NCBI GenBank assembly: GCA_043763155.1
Contig: JAYULW010000050.1
Coordinates: 1-64,000 of the forward strand
Length of the DNA stretch: 64,000 bases
Source: JANYBV01 sp043763155
GTDB taxonomy: Bacteria > Pseudomonadota > Alphaproteobacteria > Rickettsiales > SXRF01
Reading direction: 5' to 3'
Part shown: one piece after another, positions 1 through 8,473 of the stretch
Layout: the number at the start of each line of letters is the position of its first letter
Position numbering within the stretch: position 1 is the stretch's first letter
The notes under the pieces: model-generated
Database searches by the model: none
The model's input: only the letters and a program-made list of their open reading frames with translations
Told to the model about the DNA's origin: nothing
Made by a program: the position numbers and the translations under genes

Positions 1-176
1 TCGCCCTTGCGCACCAGCCCGCTATCGGCCCGCGCGCCCAGCACCAGCCCCAGCGAATCCAGCAAAATAGATTTGCCCGCCCCCGTCTCCCCGGAAAGCA
101 CGCACAAACCGCTACCCAGCGAAATATCGCAGGCTTCAATCAGAACGACATTGCGGATGGAAAGTTGAATCAGCAT
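1..176 (-). CDS. recN: DNA repair protein RecN, N-terminal part (runs off the window)
   Basis: RecN is an SMC-like ATPase that acts at double-strand breaks in recombinational repair. Only the first 58 codons lie in the window. They read MLIQLSIRNVVLIE and then a Walker A motif GETGAGKS at residues 29-36 followed by ILLDSLGLVLGARA, which is the typical RecN amino terminus. The gene starts 12 bases after the bamD stop on the same strand, which is the usual alphaproteobacterial order lpxC-bamD-recN. The rest of the gene lies to the left of base 1, so the lid, coiled coil and Walker B cannot be checked. Confidence 0.85.
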   Translation of the reverse strand, partial: MLIQLSIRNVVLIEACDISLGSGLCVLSGETGAGKSILLDSLGLVLGARADSGLVRKG

Positions 177-188
177 ATGACGTGAAGG

Positions 189-992
189 TTAGGGAACGAT
201 ATTATCCCACCAGCTGGGTTCTTCCGCCGGCGGCGTCGCGGCAATCTTCTTATCCGCAAGTAATTTGTAACTATCGCGATACCAGACGCTACCGGGGAAA
301 TTATGCCCCAGCACCGCCGCATAGCGCATCGCCTCGTCGCGCACGCCAAGCTTCAGGTAGCACTCCACCAAACGGTGCAAGGCTTCCGGCACATGGCTGG
401 TAGTCTGGTACGTTTCCACCACGAAGCGGAAACGGTTCACCGCCGCGAGATAATCGTCGCGCTTCAGGTAATAGCGCCCAATTTCCATTTCCTTGCCCGC
501 CAGATGGTCCTGCGTCAAATCCAGCTTCACCCGCGCGTCGCGCGCATATTCAGATTCAGGGAAACGGCGAATCACTTCGCGCAGCGCCTGCATCGCCTGC
601 TCGGTTACTTTCTGGTCGCGGCCCACATCGGAAATTTGCTCATAGTAGCAAAGGGCAATCATGTAATACGCATAAGGCGTGGATTCGTTGCTGGGGTATA
701 GCTTCGTGAAGCGCTCCAGCGTGGAAACGGCCGTGTCATAATCCTGCGTCTGGTAGCTGGCGAACGCCGACATGATCTGCGCATTGGTCGCCCACTCGGA
801 AGACGGGTGCTGGCGCTCCACCTCTTCAAACGACGTCACCGAATCCTTGTACTTGCCTTCAAGGAACTGCGAATACGCGTCGTTATATAATGTCTCGGCG
901 GGCTGCGCCGGTTTGGTAGGTTCTTCGTCCTTGCCGCACGACATCAGCAGCGCAGCACACACGAATACCCAAAGAAGAGAAGATTGTTTCAT
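189..992 (-). CDS. bamD: Outer membrane assembly lipoprotein BamD
   Basis: BamD is the essential lipoprotein of the BAM complex, which inserts beta-barrel proteins into the outer membrane. The 267-residue product has a lipoprotein signal peptide: a charged start, a hydrophobic core, and a lipobox LMSC with the acylated cysteine at residue 19. The mature part holds TPR-like helical repeats, for example around YNDAYSQFLEGKYKDSV and YAYYMIALCYYEQI. This length is normal for the YfiO/ComL family. It lies between lpxC and recN, all on the minus strand, so it is probably co-transcribed with the end of the dcw/lpxC block. Confidence 0.92.
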   Translation of the reverse strand: MKQSSLLWVFVCAALLMSCGKDEEPTKPAQPAETLYNDAYSQFLEGKYKDSVTSFEEVERQHPSSEWATNAQIMSAFASYQTQDYDTAVSTLERFTKLYPSNESTPYAYYMIALCYYEQISDVGRDQKVTEQAMQALREVIRRFPESEYARDARVKLDLTQDHLAGKEMEIGRYYLKRDDYLAAVNRFRFVVETYQTTSHVPEALHRLVECYLKLGVRDEAMRYAAVLGHNFPGSVWYRDSYKLLADKKIAATPPAEEPSWWDNIVP

Positions 993-1008
993 TACGCAAG
1001 CGCCCTAA

Positions 1009-1038
1009 TTGCCTATACCACTTTGGTATATCAGGCAA
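1009..1038. other. Hairpin-forming inverted repeat between lpxC and bamD
   Basis: TTGCCT-ATACCA (1009-1020) and TGGTAT-(ATC)-AGGCAA (1024-1038) form a 12-bp stem with a 3-base bulge and a CTT loop. It lies in the 81-base gap between lpxC and bamD. No clear T-run follows on the minus strand, so an attenuator or mRNA-processing structure is as likely as a terminator. The role is unknown. Confidence 0.4.
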
Positions 1039-1073
1039 AAGCAGGGCTGCACAACAGCAATTTACAGGAATGT

Positions 1074-2015
1074 TTAAGCGTAAGCCGCAACAGGAGCGTT
1101 GATGAATGCGGCGGGGGCCACATGCATTTTGCCCGGTGCTGCAATGACATAGGCCGATTCATCGGCAAAAATGGCGCGCAGCAGCTTGTTGTTGATGGCA
1201 TGTCCGGGCTTCACGAAAGAGAAGTGGCCATCCACGCGGCAACCGGCGAGGAACAGGTCACCCACGCAATCCAGCGCCTTGTGGCGTACGAATTCGTCGT
1301 TATAACGCAAGCCCTCTTCATTGAGCACGCCTTCAGCGCCCACAACGATAGCGTTTTCCAGCGAGCCGCCGAGTGCGAGGCCCATCTGGCGCAGTGCCAT
1401 CACCTCATGCTCAAACCCGAAGGTGCGGGCGCGGGAAAGCGACTGCTTGAAGTTCATTTCGCGGAAGTCATAAAAGGCAGCCTGGCGGTCAATCACCTTG
1501 CTGTTGAACTGGATTTCGATGGCCAGGGTGCAGCCTTCTTCGCCCATCACGGTGGGTTCAACCGAAGCGATGCTGTCGCCGTCGCGCACTTCAACGCGCT
1601 TCAGGATACGAAGCATCTGGCGGGGTTCAGAGAGTTTGATCACGCGGGCGCATTCCAGCATGAACAAGAAAGGCTCGGAGCTGCCGTCCATGATGGGAAC
1701 TTCAGGGCCGTTCAGCTCAACCACTGCATTATCAAGGCCCACGCCCCAGAAGGCGGCCATAAGATGTTCAATGGTCGAAACGCTAACGCCGTGGCGGTTC
1801 TGGATGGTCGTGCCAAGGCGGGTTTCGCTTACTAAATCATAACGCGCCGGCACCAGCGACTGTTCGCTTGCCACATCAAGGCGCTTAAAAACGATACCGG
1901 TATTGGCCGGGGCGGGATAAATCACCATTTCCACCGGTTTGCCGCTATGAAGCCCCACGCCAGAGCAGGAAACGCGATTGCTGAGGGTGGTCTGCATCGA
2001 AGAAGTAACGTTCAC
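1074..2015 (-). CDS. lpxC: UDP-3-O-acyl-N-acetylglucosamine deacetylase LpxC
   Basis: LpxC is the zinc deacetylase that performs the committed step of lipid A synthesis. The 313-residue protein has the family core VGLHSGKPVEM near residue 20, a zinc-ligand segment STIEHLMAA with His84, a second segment HKALDCVGDLFLAG carrying the other His/Asp ligands, and the C-terminal PGHAINNKLLRAI. I chose the GTG start at 2015 because AGG lies seven bases upstream; ATG at 1997 is an alternative with no visible ribosome binding site. It follows ftsZ and the FkbM gene, the usual alphaproteobacterial position apart from the inserted methyltransferase. Confidence 0.95.
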   Translation of the reverse strand: MNVTSSMQTTLSNRVSCSGVGLHSGKPVEMVIYPAPANTGIVFKRLDVASEQSLVPARYDLVSETRLGTTIQNRHGVSVSTIEHLMAAFWGVGLDNAVVELNGPEVPIMDGSSEPFLFMLECARVIKLSEPRQMLRILKRVEVRDGDSIASVEPTVMGEEGCTLAIEIQFNSKVIDRQAAFYDFREMNFKQSLSRARTFGFEHEVMALRQMGLALGGSLENAIVVGAEGVLNEEGLRYNDEFVRHKALDCVGDLFLAGCRVDGHFSFVKPGHAINNKLLRAIFADESAYVIAAPGKMHVAPAAFINAPVAAYA

Positions 2016-2087
2016 GAAGATACCTATATGTAGTGATGTTTCTTACACATCCAACCTACGTGTTGCCCACCCGGTTTTCAAATCACT

Positions 2088-2124
2088 GTTTGTTACAGTT
2101 TGTTACAATTCGGGCTGTGGATAA
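2088..2124. promoter_or_regulatory. Tandem decamer repeat and DnaA-box-like 9-mer upstream of lpxC
   Basis: GTTTGTTACA occurs twice head to tail at 2088-2097 and 2098-2107. It is followed by TGTGGATAA at 2116-2124, which is the complement of the E. coli DnaA box TTATCCACA. The site lies in the 121-base AT-rich gap between lpxC and the upstream FkbM gene, so it could carry a separate lpxC promoter or operator. The exact repeat is seen in the sequence; the regulatory role is inferred. Confidence 0.4.
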
Positions 2125-2136
2125 ATAATTTAATCT

Positions 2137-3057
2137 TTATTTTCCAGTGCCTAACAAGAAATCTGTCTTCTCGGTTGGGCAGGCAATAATGTCTTCAATA
2201 TGCGGTGTCATGCCGTAGCTGTAGCTCCCCAGGCGATAGTTGCCCGAATCGCGCTTGCCGGTGGCGAAATAGTAAAAACTGTAATCGTCGGGAAACAGCG
2301 AGCGGAACACATCCACGTTTGCAATGCTGTTTCGCGTGGTCTCGGTGAACTCCACCAGCATCAGCGGGCGGTGGGCGCGAATGCTTTCGGCCAGCCCTTC
2401 CAGCACCGGTTTTTCAAATCCTTCAACGTCCACTTTCAAAATATCCATGCTGCCCAGCTGCGCGTCCTTCAGCACCTCGTCGCCAATGCGCAGCTGCATA
2501 TCGCCCAGATAGGTGCTGTCATTACGGTGTTCCTTCGCAAAGGAAGATGCCCCCAGGTTGCTCTCCCCGGCAGCATAAAATGGCAAGATCTCATTCGCAT
2601 TGGAAAGCGCAAACGGAAACACCGAAACATTGGAAATATGGTTCAACGCAAGGTTCGCCTCCATCTGCTCACGCACCCGCGCAAACGGCTCGAACGCTAA
2701 AACCTTGTCGGCAATCTGCGACATGAACAGTGCGTGGTTGCCCGCATTCGCCCCCACATCCACATACACCAACGAAGCCCCCGTTTCCTCGCGCAGGCGC
2801 ATGGCGTAATCGCGTAAAAGCGACAGCATGTATTTCTCATGCGCCCCGCAAAAATACGCGACCCGGTCTATGTAATTGACGATATTGCCGCGAAACAACA
2901 GATTGCCATCGGGTGAATAAAACGGCGCCTCAAATGCATAATCCTTAAGCATTTGCGGATCGAGTTTTTTCAAAAGCGAACAGCGCGTACGGTACGGCAA
3001 ACCACGCTGGCGGCTAAGCCACACAGCCAAAGACCGCCGTGCGGATTGCTGCCCCAT
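2137..3057 (-). CDS. FkbM-family SAM-dependent methyltransferase
   Basis: FkbM-type enzymes transfer a methyl group from SAM, usually to a hydroxyl of a sugar or secondary metabolite. The 306-residue product has a Rossmann SAM-binding motif VDVGANAGNHALF at about residues 99-111, then VLAFEPF, and later ILKVDVEGFEKPVL and LVEFTE, the usual FkbM order. It starts 12 bases after the ftsZ stop, so it is probably transcribed with ftsZ, and it interrupts the common ftsZ-lpxC neighbourhood. The substrate is unknown; given lpxC next door, a surface glycan or LPS sugar is a reasonable guess but only that. Confidence 0.85.
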   Translation of the reverse strand: MGQQSARRSLAVWLSRQRGLPYRTRCSLLKKLDPQMLKDYAFEAPFYSPDGNLLFRGNIVNYIDRVAYFCGAHEKYMLSLLRDYAMRLREETGASLVYVDVGANAGNHALFMSQIADKVLAFEPFARVREQMEANLALNHISNVSVFPFALSNANEILPFYAAGESNLGASSFAKEHRNDSTYLGDMQLRIGDEVLKDAQLGSMDILKVDVEGFEKPVLEGLAESIRAHRPLMLVEFTETTRNSIANVDVFRSLFPDDYSFYYFATGKRDSGNYRLGSYSYGMTPHIEDIIACPTEKTDFLLGTGK

Positions 3058-3069
3058 TGCCGGAAAAAC

Positions 3070-4740
3070 CTAGTTAGCCTGGCGGCGCAGGAATGCGGGG
3101 ATGTCCAGATACTGGTCATCTTCGGCATGCTGCTTCTGCTGGCGATCTTCCACTTGCGCGGATTTCTGCACCACCTGAACGCGCTCGCTGGCTTGCGGGC
3201 GTGCGGTGTGGTGGCCATCATCCCCACGGGTCGAAAGCGCGCGGCCCACATCGGCCATACGCTGGAAGAACCCTTTGGTTTCCGTTTCGCGGTGTTCATA
3301 ACGCGCACCACCGCCAACAGCTACGCGGGCTTCCACCTCGTGCGAAACCGCTGCAGGCTCACGCACAAAACCGCGGCTCTGCTCAATCGGAAACGCTTCC
3401 ATTTCATCATCCGGGAAATCCGAAATGCGCAAACGCTGCTGCGGCGCATGTTCCATGCCCGTATGCTGTGCGGCAACCGGCGGCAATTCAGCCGGACGCT
3501 CAATGCGAACAGCACCACCAGCGCGCATATCAACCGACGGGCGGCTGGCTGCGGTCACATGTGCCTGCGCAGGTACGAAAGACTGCTGCACGGGCACAGG
3601 TGCCTGCGCAACAGGTGCAAGCGGCAACATCGGCTCATACGCAAGTGCCTTCTGCACCGGCTTTGCTTCCTGCTTCGGGCTTGCCGAAGCTGCGGATGCT
3701 GCAAAAGCGAAAGGCTTCTTAGGCTCTGGTCCCGCAGAGAATTTCTGGCCTGAATTATTCTGCGTATTCACCTGCGCGTCAATCCCGGTAGCAACCACCG
3801 AAACGCGCATCTTGCCTTCCATGGCGTCGCTGAAGGTCGAACCGAAAATGATATTCGCTTCCGGGTCCACTTCTTCGCGGATGCGGTTAGCCGCTTCATC
3901 CACTTCAAACAGCGTCATGTCGCTGCCGCCGGTGATGTTGATCAGCAATGCGCGCGCGCCTTTGAGCGATACATCGTCCAGCAGCGGGTTGGAAATCGCA
4001 GCTTCTGCAGCTTCAATCGCGCGGCGGTCGCCCGTGGCTTCGCCAGTACCCATCATCGCCTTGCCCATTTCGCGCATTACGGTGCGAATATCAGCAAAGT
4101 CGAGGTTGATCAGGCCGGGCTTCACCATAAGGTCGGTCACGCCACGTACGCCGGAGTGCAATACTTCATCCGCCATCTTGAACGCATCGGCAAAGGTCGT
4201 GCGTTCATTCGCAAGGCGGAACAAATTCTGGTTCGGAATGATGATGAGCGTATCAACATATTCCTGCAGTTCCTTAAGGCCCGCTTCCGCAAGGCGCATA
4301 CGGTGCGAACCTTCAAACTGGAACGGCTTGGTCACAACGCCCACGGTCAAAACACCCTGGTCCTTGGCAATGCGCGCAATAACCGGCGCGGCACCCGTAC
4401 CCGTGCCACCGCCCATACCGGCGGTGATGAACACCATGTTGCTGCCTTCAATGTAGGCCGAAATTTCGTCGCGCGCTTCTTCGGCGGCTGCGCGGCCCAC
4501 TTCCGGGTTTGCGCCAGCGCCCAAACCTTTGGTGATGCCAGCGCCCAGCTGGATGGTGCGCTCGGTGAGCGAGTGGTCCAGCGCCTGCGCGTCGGTGTTT
4601 GCCACCACAAAATTCACACCCTCAAGGTCAGCCGCGATCATGTTATTGACGGCATTGCCGCCAGCGCCACCGACACCGATCACGGTGATAGTCGGGCGAA
4701 GCAGCTCAGTTTTAACCGGAAGATGCAAATTAATGGTCAT
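3070..4740 (-). CDS. ftsZ: Cell division GTPase FtsZ
   Basis: FtsZ is the tubulin-like GTPase that forms the Z ring. The 556-residue protein has GVGGAGGNAVNNM near residue 22, the tubulin signature GGGTGTGAAP near residue 110 and the T7-loop segment LDFADIRTVM. A long, low-complexity Pro/Ala/Gln-rich linker (roughly residues 330-535) leads to a C-terminal peptide with DIPAFLRRQ, the FtsA-docking tail. The start at 4740 is preceded by GGGAGGAAAC at a good distance; a frame extending to 4785 lacks this and is not used. It follows ftsA with a 189-base gap that may hold its own promoter. Confidence 0.97.
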   Translation of the reverse strand: MTINLHLPVKTELLRPTITVIGVGGAGGNAVNNMIAADLEGVNFVVANTDAQALDHSLTERTIQLGAGITKGLGAGANPEVGRAAAEEARDEISAYIEGSNMVFITAGMGGGTGTGAAPVIARIAKDQGVLTVGVVTKPFQFEGSHRMRLAEAGLKELQEYVDTLIIIPNQNLFRLANERTTFADAFKMADEVLHSGVRGVTDLMVKPGLINLDFADIRTVMREMGKAMMGTGEATGDRRAIEAAEAAISNPLLDDVSLKGARALLINITGGSDMTLFEVDEAANRIREEVDPEANIIFGSTFSDAMEGKMRVSVVATGIDAQVNTQNNSGQKFSAGPEPKKPFAFAASAASASPKQEAKPVQKALAYEPMLPLAPVAQAPVPVQQSFVPAQAHVTAASRPSVDMRAGGAVRIERPAELPPVAAQHTGMEHAPQQRLRISDFPDDEMEAFPIEQSRGFVREPAAVSHEVEARVAVGGGARYEHRETETKGFFQRMADVGRALSTRGDDGHHTARPQASERVQVVQKSAQVEDRQQKQHAEDDQYLDIPAFLRRQAN

Positions 4741-4929
4741 AGGGTTTCCTCCCGAATACGTGGTCAAAATTGATTGGTCCCACACATATTGTAATTATTT
4801 TTCTATTAATGCCACTACATTTTGTGTTCAGCACAAAAAAACTTTTGCGATGCGGGCACATCTTTTTAGCGGCATTGAGCCGCGCAGGCTGCGTGCCGCC
4901 AAGGCGCGAAAGCGCCTGAACGCAAATTA
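4741..4929 (-). promoter_or_regulatory. ftsA-ftsZ intergenic region with two inverted repeats
   Basis: This 189-base AT-rich gap separates ftsA from ftsZ. It contains GGCGC-GAAA-GCGCC at 4903-4916 and TTTTGTG-TTCAG-CACAAAA at 4820-4838. On the minus strand a TACAAT hexamer lies a little further downstream, close to ftsZ, and could be a -10 element, though no convincing -35 is placed. Such gaps usually carry extra ftsZ promoters; which of these elements matters cannot be told from sequence. Confidence 0.4.
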
Positions 4930-6198
4930 CTAAAAATTCTCTCTAAACCAGTTCACCACTTTATCGAACCCGGACGCAAATCCGCCACGGTGGCGGTGCA
5001 GGTCAAACATCTGTTCTTCCATGGGTTTTTTGGTTACATAGTCAAGCATCCCCAGCGCCGTGGAAAACGCAGGGCCGCTCACCGACTCCGCCAGACCCGG
5101 CAACGCGCGGGGGCGCCCAAGGCGCACCTGCTTGCCCAGAATATTCGAAGCCATCTCACGCACGCCCAGCAGCTGGCTCGCGCCACCCGTCAGCACAACG
5201 CGCTTTCCGGCATAGGCGCTCACGCCCGCCATCTCGATTTTGCTGCGGATCATCTCAAAAATTTCCTCGATCCGCGGGCGAATAACCCCCACCAGCATCG
5301 AACGCGGCAAAGTGTTCACATCATCGGACTCTTCTTCGCCCAGCTGCGGCACATCCACCATCACCTGATCGTCGCTGGCCGTCGCCAGCGCGCTGCCATG
5401 CAGCGTTTTCAGCCGCTCAGCGTTGGAAAGCGTGGTCGAAAGCCCGCGCGCAATGTCGTTGGTCACATGCATCCCGCCCAGCGGAATGGCGTCGGTATAC
5501 ACGTTCTTGCCACCGCCAAACACGGAGAAAGTAGTAACCCCACCGCCCATGTCCACCAGCGTCACACCCAGCTGCTTCTCATCGTCATCAAGGCACGAAA
5601 GCGCCGACGCGTAAGGGCTGGCGATATATTCTTCCACGTTCAAATGGCACCGCGCCACGCAATGCGCAAGGTTGCGCGTAATGCTCGGCAGGCCCGTGAT
5701 AATGTGCAAATCCGCACCCAGCTTCTTGCCAAACATCTTGCGCGGATCGGTAATCCCGCGTGCGCCATCCAGATAGTAAGAAACGGGAATACAATGAATA
5801 ATATCATGCTCGGTATGTACGATCGAGGCGCGCCCCTGCTCGATAATGTCCATGATGTCGCGGTCGGTCACTTCTTCGCCCAGCATGGTCATTTCCACCG
5901 TCACGTTACGGCTGGTGAGGTTGCCGCCCGAAAGGCTCACAATTACATTTTCCACCGTCTCGCCCGCCATCTGCTCAGCGGCGTGGACTGCCGAAATAAT
6001 GGAGGCCTCGGCCTCCGCAAAATCCGTAATGATACCGGAACGGATACCCTTGGAAAGCTGGTGGCCGATGCCGGTGATTTTCACCTCGCCCGCAGAGTCG
6101 GCCTGCGCGATAAAACACGCGATTTTGGTGGTGCCGATATCCAGCACCGCGATGCTGCCATTGCCGCCTTTGCGCAGTGTTTTACTGTTTTTGCCCAT
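4930..6198 (-). CDS. ftsA: Cell division protein FtsA
   Basis: FtsA is an actin-like ATPase that anchors FtsZ to the membrane and recruits later division proteins. The 422-residue protein has the phosphate-1 motif VLDIGTTKIACFIA near residue 20, the phosphate-2 region VDMGGGVTTFSVF, and the adenosine motif VVLTGGASQLLGV. It ends with a short basic and aromatic segment, DKVVNWFRENF, consistent with an amphipathic membrane-targeting helix. It lies between ftsQ and ftsZ, the standard dcw order. GGAAG lies upstream of the start at 6198. Confidence 0.96.
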   Translation of the reverse strand: MGKNSKTLRKGGNGSIAVLDIGTTKIACFIAQADSAGEVKITGIGHQLSKGIRSGIITDFAEAEASIISAVHAAEQMAGETVENVIVSLSGGNLTSRNVTVEMTMLGEEVTDRDIMDIIEQGRASIVHTEHDIIHCIPVSYYLDGARGITDPRKMFGKKLGADLHIITGLPSITRNLAHCVARCHLNVEEYIASPYASALSCLDDDEKQLGVTLVDMGGGVTTFSVFGGGKNVYTDAIPLGGMHVTNDIARGLSTTLSNAERLKTLHGSALATASDDQVMVDVPQLGEEESDDVNTLPRSMLVGVIRPRIEEIFEMIRSKIEMAGVSAYAGKRVVLTGGASQLLGVREMASNILGKQVRLGRPRALPGLAESVSGPAFSTALGMLDYVTKKPMEEQMFDLHRHRGGFASGFDKVVNWFRENF

Positions 6199-6241
6199 GA
6201 TACTCTGCTTCCGTGAATAATCAGTTTGGTGCGCTTAAAAC

Positions 6242-7120
6242 TCAGGTTTCCCGCGCCGTGGATTTACCCGTAAACACATCCGGTGATAATTTAATAAACA
6301 CCTTTCCGTCCAAACGCAAGTCAATCACTTTCACTTCCCGGTCGAGGATGCGCTGCTTCTGTTCGATCTCAGCCAGCTTCTTCCACGCCGCCACAGGGTT
6401 AGCCTCCGGCAGCCGCACTTCCACATTGTCCCCGCCATCGCTCGAAAGGCGGATATTCCACCGCCGGTCGCTCACCCTTGTCGCCGACGAAAACCGCTTC
6501 GCCAGCTCCGGCTCGGCGGCCATAATGTTCATCAGCTCCCGCACCCGCTTGGGCGCAGCCTCGCCAATAATCAGCGGCAGCTGCTTATACGGCCCAATAT
6601 CAATATCGTTCATCACGATCCCGTTATCGTCCACCAGCGCCAGTTTGCCCTGGTTTTGCCACAGCGCCACCGGCTCGCGCTCCACAATGCGCACATACAC
6701 GCTGGACGGCAGCGCCCGCTCAACAGCCGCGAATTTCACACTTTCCACCTTCTCCAGCCGCGCGCGCACCTCTTCCAGCGACACCCGAAGGATAGGGTCG
6801 CCAATCTTCACGTCCAGCGCCTTATCAATTTCTTCCATCGAGGTGCGGTTGCGCCCCTCCAGATAGAGCGACTGCAACGAAAACCCAGCTTTTACCGTGA
6901 TGTTATACGCACCCGCCTGCACCGTCTCCACGGCCTTGACCGCCGCGCCGCTTTTCCAGCACCACACCCCGCCCGCAAGCAGCAGCACCGAAAGCACGCT
7001 GCCGCCGATAAGGCTGCATTTGCGCACCAATGCTTTGCGTTTTTTCTTGGCCGACTTGTCGCGCATAATTTGCTGCGACTGCCGCTGCCTTGGTGTTAAT
7101 CCGTCGCTTTTACGTGCCAT
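6242..7120 (-). CDS. ftsQ: Cell division protein FtsQ
   Basis: FtsQ is a bitopic inner-membrane protein that links the FtsL/FtsB complex to the divisome. The 292-residue product has a basic cytoplasmic start (MARKSDGLTPRQRQSQQ), one transmembrane segment around residues 35-53 (SLIGGSVLSVLLLAGGVW), then a POTRA domain beginning near GFSLQSLYLEGRNRTS and the FtsQ beta domain (IVEREPVALWQNQGKLALVDDNG). It lies 11 bases after ddl and 43 bases before ftsA, on the same strand. Confidence 0.93.
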   Translation of the reverse strand: MARKSDGLTPRQRQSQQIMRDKSAKKKRKALVRKCSLIGGSVLSVLLLAGGVWCWKSGAAVKAVETVQAGAYNITVKAGFSLQSLYLEGRNRTSMEEIDKALDVKIGDPILRVSLEEVRARLEKVESVKFAAVERALPSSVYVRIVEREPVALWQNQGKLALVDDNGIVMNDIDIGPYKQLPLIIGEAAPKRVRELMNIMAAEPELAKRFSSATRVSDRRWNIRLSSDGGDNVEVRLPEANPVAAWKKLAEIEQKQRILDREVKVIDLRLDGKVFIKLSPDVFTGKSTARET

Positions 7121-7131
7121 AAACTCAACCG

Positions 7132-8043
7132 TTACTCCCCAAGGCGCGCGTCTTCTACCAGCATTTCTACCAGATTTTTGAATGGAATACCAGCATGCGC
7201 TGCAAGTTCCGGCGAAAGCGAAAGCGGCGTCATGCCCGGCTGCGTATTGATCTCCAGGAAGTAAAACACGCCCTTGCCTTTCGTATCGTCAAACCGGAAA
7301 TCCGAGCGCGAAAGCCCCCGGCAGCCCAGCGCCCGGTGCGCAATCTCCGCCATTTCCATCACCGCCTTGGCCTCTTCGGGTGCTAGCGGTGCGGGGCATA
7401 AATGCTCGGTTTTGCCGTCGGTGTATTTATTCTCATAATCATAAAACCCGTCCAGCGGGCGAATTTCGGTAACCCCCAGCGCCTTGCCGTTCAGCACCGC
7501 CACGGTAATCTCACGCCCCGGAATATATTCTTCCACCAGCACGCTCTCGCCATGCCCCCAGTTTTCTTCCGTAAAGAAGAAATTATCGCCCTCAAACACC
7601 AGCGAAACGCCGACCGAGGAGCCTTCGTTAGCAGGCTTAGCCACATAAGGCCGCGCCATCGGGTCGCCCTTCAGCATATCCGCCTTGGTCACAATCATCC
7701 CCTTCGGGCAGCGAAGCCCCGCGGCCTCCACCACGCGCTTAGTCATGGGCTTATCCATGGCCACCGCCGATGCCCGCACGCCCGAATGCGTATACGGAAT
7801 CTTCAAAATTTCCAGCAAACCCTGCACGCAGCCATCTTCGCCAATGCTACCGTGCAGCGCATTAAACACCACATCCGGTTTCGTTTGCGCCAACTGATTC
7901 GCAATATCCGGCGTCATATCAATCTCGGTAACCGTATAGCCCGCCTCGCGCAGCGCTTTCGCGCATGCCGCACCCGACACCAGCGACACTTCGCGCTCCG
8001 CCGACCAGCCACCCTTCAATACCGCCACATGCTTCTTCGTCAT
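7132..8043 (-). CDS. ddl: D-alanine--D-alanine ligase
   Basis: Ddl joins two D-alanines with ATP for the peptidoglycan stem peptide. The 303-residue ATP-grasp protein has LKGGWSAEREVSLVSG at the start, HGSIGEDGCVQGLLE, SGVRASAVAMDKPMTK, and a C-terminal metal-binding stretch YFLEINTQPGMTPLS. This is the DdlB type usual in dcw clusters. Its ATG overlaps by four bases (ATGA) the stop of the second frame of the interrupted gene upstream, which is one reason to regard that downstream frame as coding. Confidence 0.95.
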   Translation of the reverse strand: MTKKHVAVLKGGWSAEREVSLVSGAACAKALREAGYTVTEIDMTPDIANQLAQTKPDVVFNALHGSIGEDGCVQGLLEILKIPYTHSGVRASAVAMDKPMTKRVVEAAGLRCPKGMIVTKADMLKGDPMARPYVAKPANEGSSVGVSLVFEGDNFFFTEENWGHGESVLVEEYIPGREITVAVLNGKALGVTEIRPLDGFYDYENKYTDGKTEHLCPAPLAPEEAKAVMEMAEIAHRALGCRGLSRSDFRFDDTKGKGVFYFLEINTQPGMTPLSLSPELAAHAGIPFKNLVEMLVEDARLGE

Positions 8044-8473
8044 TGCCTTCTATGCCCTTCTAGTGCCTCTTCGCGGCGCAGTATCTCGTGCGCGCCGTGG
8101 CTTGTTTGCGCCGCCGCAAAAACAGCCGCATCATTCTTTTCAACATTATTAATAATCTCAGTCAAGGAGCCAGATACCGCAACCCGAAAAAGCTGCTCGT
8201 TCGCCTCCCCGAAATTCTTCGGCGCTTCGAAAAAACATAGGCGTCACTACGAATGTTGCCATCGTCGAAAATCTGCGCGTCAAACAGCTTGGTCACACGC
8301 TGGTAGCCCGCCTGCCGCCCCGGTGGCGGGTCAATATAAAGATACATCACCAGCTGCCCGTTATCCTTGTCTTCCACCAAACGGCTGATGCAGCTCTTGC
8401 CGAACTCCCCTTGCGCCTTATGCACCATATACAGCTTCAGCTGCTCCAGCTTATTCACCGGCTTGCTGCTCAT
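8040..8473 (-). CDS. Hypothetical dcw-cluster protein with an interrupted reading frame at a T6 run
   Basis: I do not recognise this protein. The ATG at 8473 overlaps the murB stop (ATGA) and the frame runs to a stop at 8162, giving 103 residues (MSSKPVNKLEQLKLYMVHKA...). The first 81 read like a normal protein; after the minus-strand T6 run at 8230-8235 the frame turns arginine-rich. A -1 shift at that run opens 63 further codons (EAPKNFGEANEQLFRVAV...) with ordinary composition, ending in a TGA that overlaps the ddl ATG by four bases. That second frame has no start codon of its own after its last upstream stop. The joined product would be about 144 residues. A homopolymer error in the assembly, a real mutation, or slippage are all possible. 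Confidence 0.6.

Noticed and set aside
984..1835. 283-codon plus-strand ORF antisense to lpxC
   Set aside because: lpxC on the minus strand has all catalytic motifs; the plus frame is a shadow with His/Ala-rich composition.
2116..2124. DnaA-box-like 9-mers here and at 56102-56110 as evidence of a replication origin
   Set aside because: They are single sites far apart, with no cluster of boxes, no dnaA or parAB nearby and no AT-rich unwinding element beside them.
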